Origin: Cytidiella melzeri | Lineage: Eukaryota; Basidiomycota; Agaricomycetes; Polyporales; Irpicaceae | Direction of reading: 5' to 3' | Length of the DNA: 54,812 nt | NCBI GenBank assembly: GCA_022592445.1 | Contig: JABYQR010000303.1 | Location: 1-54,812 of the forward strand | Shown: piece by piece, positions 33,566 through 42,679 of the stretch | How positions within the stretch are numbered: the stretch's first letter is position 1 | Layout of the letters: each line of letters opens with the position of its first letter | Notes under the pieces: model-generated | Databases searched by the model: none | What the model was told of the DNA's origin: nothing | What the model saw: the letters and a program-made list of their open reading frames with translations, nothing else | Program-made: the position numbers and the translations under genes

Positions 33566-33937
33566 TTTTGTAGGGTTACGAAACGGCTCGATCTGTAGTA
33601 CGCGAAGCGTGAATAAACTCAGTCAGCCTCGAATAAAGTGAGGAAACTACTATATTGCGCTAGCTAACCTGTAGTACGCGAAGCGTGAATAAACTATAGT
33701 AAGTTAGCTACTGTGAGAACAAAAGACTGTGTATAAAACCGTACCTCAGTCAGCCTCGAATAAAGTGAGGAAACTGAGGTGCGCGAGTCCGTTCGCTGGC
33801 GCGCTATGTGTGTGATTACCTAAGCATACCACTATATAGTACCTACGCCACGACGGTCTTGGGGTCCATAAAACGAACGTGCGAACGAAAGTAAATGTCC
33901 ATGCCCGATGAACATACCGAAAATAAATATAACAACA
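33566..33937 (-). repeat. LTR, 5' copy in element orientation
   Basis: This 372-base repeat appears identical to 28713-29084. In element sense it begins TGTTGTTATATTTATTTTCG and abuts the primer-binding site at 33565. Confidence 0.95.
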
Positions 33938-33942
33938 GGCGC
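33938..33942. repeat. Target-site duplication GGCGC, right copy
   Basis: This copy matches 28708-28712 and immediately follows the right LTR. Confidence 0.75.
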
Positions 33943-35215
33943 ATGCCCGTGTGACATCGCAACAGTCTAAGGCAGTACGAAATTTGAACAGTGGATTGGA
34001 AAAGCCTTGCTGCTACGAGACAACGACAAGGCGACGCGGTTCGAATATGGTATGAGAACTCACGATAGGCGCTTAAAGACAGTCGCAGCGTAAGTACATT
34101 CCACAACTGAAAAGGACGTAGGGTATACAGAGATAGGATAGGAACATCTGGATATATGTAATCTATGACGTTATTTATGGGTATTTATTCGAAGTCGCGA
34201 ACATCACAAATTATAATTTTTATGTCACAATAATGGTTTCGATCGGTGCACTCGCGACCAAAATCCAAGGAACCACTCACCGAGCCCGAGCGCTCCAATG
34301 GCGCTTAAGATGCCGCTGCTTCCCTCAATTGGCAAGTTCGGTCTCCCACCCTCCTCTTCAACATCCAGGAAGGACTTCTAAGACACAAACCTTCACATAG
34401 CTATAAAATAAGAGAATTGAATAAGTACTGTAATTGTCTTCTACTACTATGTGACATTTGATTTGTGCAGGAACAGCCATAACCTGCTTTAATGGGTATA
34501 TGTGATGGGCAGGATGGAACTGCAAATCCAACAACTAGAGACAATGACCATGTGATAGTATGTCCTCCGATGGCATTGAGGCACTTGCAGAGAAGCCAGT
34601 GATCAACAGTATTATGATCTGATTGGATCACATGATCGGTACCAAACATCCGGTTTCCTTATCTCCATCCAGGCACACTTCTGCATGTCACATATCACAT
34701 CTCTGACTATACTCTGATCCTCCTCATGCTTGACACATCAGTCCTATTACTTACAGCTATTTCCTTTGTTACCTTTCTCAGATTTCCCTCCGACTCTGAT
34801 TACCTCGCTTGATCAGTCTTCCCTTATCTCTCAGTTACACATGTACACTTATCGGACTTACAACTCCTAGTAGTATATAAGTAGATACAACTTGTACAGT
34901 AGAAGTTTAAGTTCAAATATTGAATTAGATTCCCCTACTTCTGATCTCCTTTGTTCTACTTCACTAGCTGAAGTAGTCCTACTGGTCGTTACCCGACTTC
35001 TGTTCTTCTGCCAATCCTGACTCCTGTCCTGTTCGACCTCCAATCCCGAGGTCAAACCTTTGATCTTGCTAAGTCCAAATCTGAGTCCCGAGGATTCACA
35101 AGAGGCGCAACTTACTTAGTTGAAGCCGACAACTCACTCCCCAATTCCCCAATTCTGATTCCTACACCTTTGCCAATCTTCGGCCTTACGCATTTCCTGA
35201 TCCCAAGTCTAGGTC
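33943..35215. other. AT-richer stretch, possible repeat remnants
   Basis: No supported gene. The sequence is visibly more AT-rich than the gene-bearing parts of the window. A TATA-like AGTATATAAGTAG lies near 34874. A TG...CA-bounded segment, 34686-35222, resembles a solo LTR in outline but has no target duplication, so it is not called. Confidence 0.35.
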
Positions 35216-36924
35216 TTAACAAACAGCCAGCTGCCAGTTCTGTGGCTCGCTAGATGGTGAATACTCAGCCTCGATTAATGATACAAGATATGACAGGAGT
35301 ATGTATGCCTGCTGGAAGCAAGTACAAAAACAGATCTTGCCCTCTTTTGCCATGCGAGTGTGAGCTGCAGGAGAGGGGCAATAGTGAGGCAAAGTCATCC
35401 ATAACCCATACCATCTAAGATCTGCATGAGTACAAGGCTGAAAATATGTACAAGAAGCATACCTTGATGTTATGCCAAAGATTGACAATTGGTGCACCTG
35501 TCGCTGCCTGGGCTAGCATACAAACTCAGAACCCAGGAGTGTCAGTTTGTGATAAACCTGAAGCTGCACTGAACAATCTCTGAACCTCGGCAAACTTTGC
35601 AGGGCATGGAAGTCCTGATTCCTTCAAGTAGCAAACGAGAATGGATTTCAGAGTGATCAAAGGATCACTCATAGCAGCCTGAAATGGTTGAAGGCTGGTT
35701 TCTGGGAATGCTGGGCCAAGAACTTGAAGACGAGGCTTGGCACTGTCAAAATCAAGTAGACTTCCTGCCCACATGTGGCTCAGCCATGTCTCGGGTTTTG
35801 AGTCAATGCGAGTGAGAGCCTATGTCGAAATTGATCAGCAGTTGTAGCTATAGGTGCATGGTATGAATCAAAATACATCCTTTGCAGTCTGAAGCCATTT
35901 GGACAGGGAAGGTTAAAACCCCAAGCAAATTCAGCCAGCCCAGGCTGTCCAGGGGGGATAGGACCTACAACTGTTGTCCACAAGATCTCCGATGCATATG
36001 CCAGGTGAGCTGCCTTGTTATGGCCAGCAAGGGAGGATAACTGTTGATTCAACAGCTGTGAGCATATGCAACATCATAGTCAAAGGCAAACTCACATCAT
36101 CAACCAACAGATACAAAGCAAGATGTGCACAAAATGGTCCAAGGTCCCCAGCAGGACCAGTTTGAGACCATTCGCGAAGCAATGCAGCCAACAAAGGATG
36201 CCACTCACTAACCAGGGCTGGATGAAGGGATGCAAGGTCAAACTCATAGATCAACAGCTGCAGCAGGCATGGATCCAAAGGCTTGGGGGCAAGTCTGCAA
36301 AGCAGCATCAGAGCAACAACATTGCCAAATTTCTTCATCTTGAAGAGGCAAATGGCAGGGATTGAGTTTGCTGAATGCATTGGATACAGTACTCGCAAAG
36401 ACAACAAATTGTCAGCACAAGCAGTTGTAATCTGCGACAAGGAGCCAAACTTTGTGTTCCATTAAGTGAACAAAGTTTTACCAGCAATGCCATTCCCTGA
36501 CGAGACGACTTTGTTTGCTGCATCTCAACTACAGCTTGGGTCAGCAGTCATGTATTATTCAATGGGATAGAGTGTGACTTACATACTATAGTGCTGTCTC
36601 ACACTCAGAAGCCTCATGCAGCTGTCAGTGTGAGCAGCAGAATCAATTCCTGCTTCAAGAGCATCAACAAGAGCTGCAATTGTACCACCTTGGATATCAA
36701 CATAGGAGTGCTGTTCTGTGACTGCGTCTTCCTATGGTGCTGAGAGTCTGGTCATACAGGAAGATACAATGACCTTGTAAAGGTGGGGGTGTCCATGCAT
36801 GTTCGGGATCCCATATCTGGGAAGGCAGATGCAAGGATGTGTTGGAAGAGCCTGTGCGAGAGAGAGAAACTTGGCTCGCTTGAGGAGCAGAGCTGACAAG
36901 TGCAACTGCATGTGTACGAGTCAA
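35216..36924 (-). pseudogene. Decayed coding remnant, unknown family
   Basis: A chain of minus-strand frames with protein-like composition runs 36924 to 35216: IWDPEHAWTPPPLQG near the start, then MKKFGNVVALMLLCRLAPKP and ASLHPALVSEWHPLLAALL at 36018-36440, GLAEFAWGFNLPCPNGFRLQ at 35780-36052, and CYLKESGLPCPAKFAEVQRL at 35526-35774. Some gaps could be introns, since GT and AG candidates exist near the breaks, but I could not build a complete phase-consistent model. The style resembles a repeated Agaricomycete gene family I cannot name with certainty. It could be an intact multi-exon gene; a decayed copy seems likelier. Confidence 0.4.
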
Positions 36925-37338
36925 TTATCCGGAAGCCTGGATAACAAAGTCAGCAGAGCCCCTAACAGGAAGAATGGCAATGACTCACAGGAAAAGCCTC
37001 TCCTGGACAAGTGCGAGCAGGATTTGTGATAGTGAGCTGTACAGAGCTGTTGAGACGAGTGAAACTGTCACAAAGATATGATGACTCACTGTGGAAGTGC
37101 AAGTTGGAACTATCTGGTTCTCCACCTCCAAGTCACTGTGGTCTGTTTCACCACCAGACGACATGTAGTCTTCGAGGTCAGAGCACCTCAGGTAACCATC
37201 ATAGGGAAAGCCATGAAAAATATGGGAAGAGACACAGCAATGGACTCAGTCATCAAGCTTGGCAGCAAGAGGATAATGTTGACAGCTGCACATAGACTTC
37301 AGCACTGGTCATCCAGAATTATTTGTACATAGGGACTC

Positions 37339-37894
37339 TGTAACAGTTAAGGTTACTACTCACCAGATAAGTGTTAGACTTGAGGGGGAGATAATGAGAT
37401 AGAGAGTAAGAGGTGTGGTGAGCAAAGTACTGGGGAGTACTGAGTAGTCCTTGATCAACAGAGTGGATAAGACTGAGGGGATATGCCCTCAGGAGTGCCT
37501 CTATATATACATGAAGGGGAGGACCCCAGGTACTACCCTAAGACCCCTAATACCTACATGAGTAAGCAAAGTAATCTACCTTACTAAGCATGCCCTATGC
37601 CCTAGTGGTGCCACTTCAATAATCAACCAATAGCAATTGTCCCCATGACCTGACCCCATGACCCAGTTCCAAGGCTAGACTTGTTCTAGCTTGTTCTAAG
37701 ACAAGGCTAGACTTTTCCAGAAGGTTCTAAGAACTATGACATCATCTAATGGAATGTTCTATACTATGACATCATAGTTCCAGCATGTTCCACAAGGTTC
37801 CAGAGAGTTCTATCATGTGATACACAGATAAGGAAAGGAGCGCATCAGTGCATCAGAGACAGGAGGTGCATCAGCGCATCAATTGATAGCAACA
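37339..37894. other. Possible solo LTR or repeat insertion
   Basis: A TG...CA-bounded segment (starts TGTAACAGTTAAGG, ends GATAGCAACA) with a central TATA-like CTATATATAC at 37501 and several short internal repeats (GTTCTA, GGCTAGACTT, TATGACATCAT each twice or more). It separates two coding remnants. No flanking duplication was found, so this is only a candidate. Confidence 0.25.
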
Positions 37895-37965
37895 TTGGCA
37901 ATGAGAGCATGTACTGCGGTGGTCACTGGAACATTGAGACAATGCAGGAGATGGAGCTGATTGAG

Positions 37966-38705
37966 TCACTTGTCAAATGACTCATGAAAGTGCCAAAAAA
38001 GAACATATGTATGCTGGGGATCATCCTGGACAGCATTGAGAATACTATAACACCAAGTAGTATGGCTAAACTGACATACATTTGGGGGGTAAACATGAAT
38101 GGTGATCTGAGCATTCAGGACCCCAGTATTGTTCCCAACACAGATAGCATTTGGCCTTGAGTGGGGGCCTGGACTATGAGAGAATCCAGGTGCAGAAACT
38201 GCAGGTCCTCGGGGATGGCACATAGGCAGAGCTGGCACACGAGGGATAGTATGGGAGGCAGAAGCAAGCCTTTGTCAATTGACATGGTGGGTGCCAAGCA
38301 AAAGTGCAAGTGTATTATGTCCCAAAACAGGCTGGTGGGTAACATAAGGAGAAGCTTGAGGCTGCAAGGAGGAGATACTGGGGAAGTCATCAGGTGCTGC
38401 TGGCTGACAAGGAGTAGACAACAAAGAGGCTGCAGGTGGACAACCAAGGAGAGATACAAGGAGAGGACGAGAAATTTGGGCCTGTGGGTATTGTGGGCTT
38501 TGATAAAGTCCAATCCTGGCTGCAGAAGTACCTGCAGGAGTAGATGTGGCTTCAGGCTGAGACAAACAAGAACTATACATGTTTGAAGGCGAGGGTGAGG
38601 GAAGCAAAGGTACTGGAGGAGCAACTGGGGCTCTGGAAGATTGGTCTGCGAAGCCATGAATTCCCGGAATCTGGCGAAGAGGTCCTGAGATGTATTATCA
38701 GCCAT
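37966..38705 (-). pseudogene. Frameshifted N-terminal coding remnant
   Basis: An ATG at 38705 opens MADNTSQDLFARFREFMASQ. The plausible coding sequence then continues in another frame (Pro/Ser/Ala-rich, including SQPEATSTPAG and SLLGCPPAASLL) until an in-frame TGA near 38278. Downstream, coding-like sequence resumes in the same style (RVPALPMCHPRGPAVSAPG) to about 37966. One frameshift plus one stop argue for decay. It may be the 5' part of the same gene as the remnant at 35216-36924, now interrupted. Confidence 0.45.
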
Positions 38706-39328
38706 GTGATCTGAAGGGAGTCAATCAGATTGCAAGTAGATGTTGGTTGAGTTAGCTTAAATTAGATTTACGAGGAGGGAGAACTGAGTAGAATAGTTGG
38801 CAAGAGAAAGACAACTCGGGATGGATGAATCAACAGTTGATAGGCAAAGGCAGAAGCAATGAGAGCAAAGTGGTGAACAAGGGACAAGGGTGAGGGCAAA
38901 GAGTTGAACAAGTGACAAGGGAAAGGCCAAAGACCCGGAGTTGAAAGAGCAACCAGGGTGAGCATTGACCACAACCTACCGCAATCTGATCACAATCCTC
39001 AGCAATAAACAAGTCCTCGGAACTGTGATGTGAGTCTCGGGATCATTTTTGCCGGAATGTTTGGGGATGCGACTTCAAATCGATAACATCATAAAAAACC
39101 CAAAAATAACTTCATACATTAATGTTAGGCTACCTGAATTCCTTTGTCTCGCAAAGCGACACACTTCCAGAACCCTAGCAGCTGAATTACAAGGATTACA
39201 TTGGCTGGCCACATGACAAAATTTGCTCCTTTGTTTGCCTTGAGTCTTGGGCTCTTTATATACTTACTTACCTTACATCTCCGGGGAATTTTCAACGCAA
39301 CACAGCTGCAACACTAACTGATACAACC
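38706..39328. other. Intergenic stretch upstream of the Cys-rich gene
   Basis: Minus-strand frames at 38757-39012 are Ser/Leu/Cys-rich and overlap in all frames, so they are treated as chance. The last 100 bases, with a TATATACTTAC run near 39256, are likely promoter for the gene at 39329. Confidence 0.4.
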
Positions 39329-40513
39329 ATGAGCAAATGTAAGCACCCAGGTACTGACGACGTCTATGCTGCTGGTGAGGCCCATCTCAACCTGGCAACT
39401 ACTCACTTTTTGACTGCGTTGAAGAACACTACCAATGCCTTTACACAAATCACTACTCTGCTCACTTCGCAGCAAAACAACGACAAGTCTGCCTCAAAAA
39501 TCACCACCTCCCTGCGACCCAAACCCAAGGTAGCTGTTGACAGTGACGCAAGTAACAACGATGAGGAGGAGAAGGAGGAGGAGGATCAAGATGACAAAGA
39601 AGAGTACACTGGAGATAATGCTGAGGACGGCGCGCAGGCTAGTAAACTGTTGAAGAAGCATTGCAGCATGTTGTCCGCCGTGCTCCTTCTGCCGAGACCT
39701 GCAGGAGGTGTTTGGAAAAACACACCAAAAGCACCTAACAATATCTTGCACATCACCGGAAAAGCGAGGGTAGGCTTCGAGGTCATTACCGTGGACGACC
39801 CGCTGACTGCTGCCTCCAGTGCACCTCTTGCATCTCAGCCAACCAGAAGGTATGCTGGGTGCCCAGGAAGGGTTCCAGCACACTGCGGTGTCTTCTGTGT
39901 GGTGACACACAAATCCAATGCAGTAAGATTTTGAAGCACCTCACAAGGAGCACGTGGCAATTTGCGTCAAGGACAACCTTGAAGGCCAGCCACAGCCACA
40001 CTACTAAAAGTAATGTGTCTCCCGCCAACATTGACGTTGACACCTCTCCCTTGTCCACCACGCAGGCTCGTAGCAGCACCACAATGACAGCAGAAGGTAA
40101 AGGTAAAGAGGTTGCCTCCCCCATTGCTGGCCCTAGTGAGCCGACAGTCAACGTCAACGTTCCTCCTCGCAGGAGGCAGATACCTGTGTCTCAGCTTCAA
40201 AGCCCGTGGTCTGACCGTAAGTGGCATGCACTTTGTGTTGTGCACCTTGAGCTGACTTTGCACTGTCAATCTATATGAACAGCTCACTAGCACAGTTGGC
40301 ATGCCCAACAGTCCCCATGTCTTGCCTAGCATGTTTGGCTTCACCATAGAGGCTGACCGTGCTCGTGCCATCCAACACGTTGTGACTCTCAGCACTGAGG
40401 TAGGCCGTGCGGAGGCGGAGATCGAGCTCTTCGAGAGGTGTCTCACTTCAATGCGAGTTTTAGCAGGCAACCTTTGCACTGTGTTGGTCCAAGCTGAGCA
40501 AGCATTGCGGTGA
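39329..40513 (+). CDS. Cys-rich putative zinc-binding protein with coiled-coil tail
   Basis: The model is join(39329..39769, 39820..40216, 40296..40513), 351 residues. Intron 1 is 50 bases with a GTAGGC donor and a CTGAC branch-like site. Intron 2 is 79 bases (GTAAGT donor, CACAG acceptor). Splicing intron 1 reveals a Cys array absent from the unspliced frame: CTSCISANQKVCWVP... then CLLCGDTQIQC, that is C-x2-C-x8-C...C-x2-C-x6-C, typical of a small zinc-binding knuckle. The N-terminal 110 residues are helical then strongly acidic. The last 65 residues form a likely coiled coil (RARAIQHVVTLSTEVGRAEAEIELFERC). Similar architecture recurs in uncharacterised, repeated Agaricomycete proteins. The function is unknown; nucleic-acid or protein binding is a guess. 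It sits beside repeat-derived DNA. Confidence 0.6.
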
Positions 40514-40679
40514 GCGAAGCTGAGTATTGTGTACCTTTCTTGTCGTCGCTACTGTCTCTTGTCATGTGAAAACAAAGGTAAATGTGTGTAGTCGAGCACA
40601 AACGAGTCTGTATTTAGTCCAAGAAAAAGAGCTCGCGAACCCCATTGTTCCAGCGCAAAAGGATTTAGACATTGAATAG

Positions 40680-40765
40680 TGAGTCTGCCCGGGTTCGAAC
40701 CGGGAACCTTCAGCGAGCAATCACGTCATGTGAAGCAGACGTCATAACCATTAGACCACAGACCC
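40680..40765 (-). tRNA. tRNA-Val (anticodon CAC), 13-base intron
   Basis: On the minus strand the acceptor arm GGGTCTG pairs with CAGACTC (one G-T pair), followed by discriminator A at 40680. The D-arm is GTC...GAC, the T-arm is CCCGG TTCGAAC CCGGG (paired), and the anticodon arm is TCTGC TTCACA-(intron)-C GCTGA. Placing a 13-base intron after position 37 gives the loop TTCACAC with anticodon CAC. The anticodon stem then has one T-T mismatch (TCTGC against GCTGA). A-box (TGGTCTAATGG) and B-box (GGTTCGAACCC) promoters are intact. A 13-base intron at 37/38 is usual for fungal nuclear tRNA genes. Confidence 0.88.
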
Positions 40766-40938
40766 GACGTCACTTAGATTGTTTTTGCTAATACAGCATG
40801 TCTACGTACAACCTCCGAACGCCGTGACGCCACAACGCTACAATCCTGCCTTATTCTGTTGCAAGTAACCTTTGACCTTAACCGCCACCACTGGCACACA
40901 ATTCGACCATCACCGGGACACCGCATACATTCACTACC

Positions 40939-42349
40939 ATGGAACCCGAAATTCAACAACAGCAGTATACTATCTTGCGCATCAAGCGCAAGCGCAATGA
41001 GGAGCCTTTGGACGCACTCGGCAAGTAGTTCCTCTCTCTACCGCTGTTCAGTCCGAGCCTACTAGACGATCGTCGGTAACGCTCTAGTCGTGGAGGGTCG
41101 TTCGAGGCGGAAGAAGACCAAAGGCGGGATGAGTGTCTTTCAGTTCGCGGAGACGGTCGAGCAGACGGCATGGCAGGACGAACGGCAAAAGGAGGATCTT
41201 CAGGTATGCGTCGATCCTTTGTTATATATCCGTGTTTGGTTCGCGTTTAACGAGAGGCATAGTCGAGAATTAGTAGTCTCGCCCGCGAGGTTATTACGAA
41301 AAAGTCGTTGCAGCAGCAGCAGCAGCAACCTACACAGTCGCTGCCTCAGGTTCCTGTAGCTGGAAGCTCGGCTTTGACTGAAGTCTCGAACACTCCGGAA
41401 GCAGGGCGGCCTCCGAGGAAGTTGCCTCAGATTGACGACCCGTCGCGAAAGTACATGATAGTCCCGAGCGAGTCCACGCAGACTCCAATCAAGACCGCCT
41501 CTCGCTCGAGACCTTCTGCACCGTAAGGTTCCGGCCAAAAAGCTGTCCGAGCGTTATGCTGATGTTGGTTTCTTATTGTTGTACCAGACCGAAGGTACAT
41601 TCGTACAAGGAGCTTCAGAAATCGAGCTTCACGATGTACGAAGCCATCCCCTCTTCGACATCTCTAGCAAGTCTCGCAGGTCCGGACCCGGACCACGAGA
41701 TTGACAAGTTCTTGCCCATGCTCAACGATTACTTGCGAAGTAAGCTTCATGTCGTTTCTTAACCGTGTTGCTGCTTGATTTTACGACACGACGCTAGTCA
41801 ATGGAGAAGAATCGTCAATGCCTACTTCGTCCTCTGGGGCGACGGCTTCGCACGACGAAGATGACTATGTGTGGGACGTCTTTTACTCGCGACCGGCTAC
41901 ATTTCGAGAGCTATACGGGTCGAATAACAACATTGGCTCTGTGTGAGCACTTTTACACTAGGCCTGACTGGCCGGGGCTGATGTCACTTGTTTGCCTAGG
42001 ACTGGTCTTCCTGACGACGACACTTATGGTTCGGATGATGACTCGGATTACGAAGACGAAGATGACGAGGACTCTAACGGTACAACCATTTCTATTGGAA
42101 TACAATTCTGAATTGGATGTTAACTTTCTTCCAAGCCGAGGACTGGTACAAGAATGACTACCCGGATGAAGAGGAGTCTACGGACGAGGGAGGGGACGGT
42201 GGTAGCGAAGGAAGTGGTACGTACCTATGAACGCATATTTGGAAGGAGAATTTTATTGATTAAGCCCTTGCCCAGATGTGTTCCACGAGGACTCGGACTA
42301 TGAAGATTTGGTTCATGGCACGTCGACGGGCAAGTGGGAGTACAGGTGA
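40939..42349 (+). CDS. IWR1: Iwr1-type RNA polymerase II nuclear import factor
   Basis: The model is join(40939..41020, 41088..41203, 41314..41522, 41588..41739, 41798..41942, 42000..42079, 42136..42216, 42276..42349), 312 residues, all phases consistent. Intron 1 has a GC donor (G^GCAAGT) and an AG acceptor, which gives EEPLDALVVEGRSRRKK; every other intron is GT-AG. The N-terminus TILRIKRKRNEEPLDALVVE matches the Iwr1/SLC7A6OS start. A central region follows, then DDYVWDVFYSR and the acidic C-terminal Iwr1 block containing AEDWYKNDYPDEEE and DSDYEDLVHG. In yeast, Iwr1 binds assembled RNA polymerase II in the cytoplasm and supplies the nuclear localisation signal for import. The acceptor of exon 3 sits in a CAG repeat (41311-41325), so its exact position is uncertain by a few codons. 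Confidence 0.88.
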
Positions 42350-42679
42350 TTCCAGGCACACGATTAAAACGATACGATACGACGAATGGAAGCGTAAACC
42401 AAACCAACCTGTACTTGTGTCTTTTATTGGGCACACCTTTTTGCATTTATCATAGATTCCCGTCATTTCAAGTGAAAAGTCTTCTTCCCATCATCCATCG
42501 CAAGTTTAGCATCCACGATAGCACGTATACATGTACAATAAAAAATACTACAAAAAGGCAATAACATCCATTTGTTTTCCCTTCACACCATCCTTCCGTC
42601 GAGTCCGTCCCACTCTGACTTCAAACCAAACAAAAACAAGAGCCAGAACCGGCGCACAGCATAACGACCATTGGCTCCC

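Larger units (their letters stand above)
28713..33937 (-). mobile_element. Complete Ty1/copia LTR retrotransposon
   Basis: This 5225-base element is in minus orientation: a 372-base LTR at each end, a primer site beside the 5' LTR (33566-33937 in element sense), one uninterrupted gag-pol frame (29108-33487), and a short purine-rich run (GAGTGGGCG in element sense, about 29085-29093) before the 3' LTR. I compared the two LTRs by eye over their whole length and saw no difference. It is flanked by GGCGC duplications. The shared repeat extends three bases (TTT on the plus strand) beyond a canonical TG...CA end, so the element-sense LTR would end ACAAAA. The intact frame, matching LTRs and clean duplication point to a recent insertion that may still be competent. 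Confidence 0.95.

Noticed and set aside
34686..35222. Candidate solo LTR (TG…CA with a TATA-like site)
   Set aside because: No flanking duplication and no second copy in the window; the boundary choice was arbitrary.
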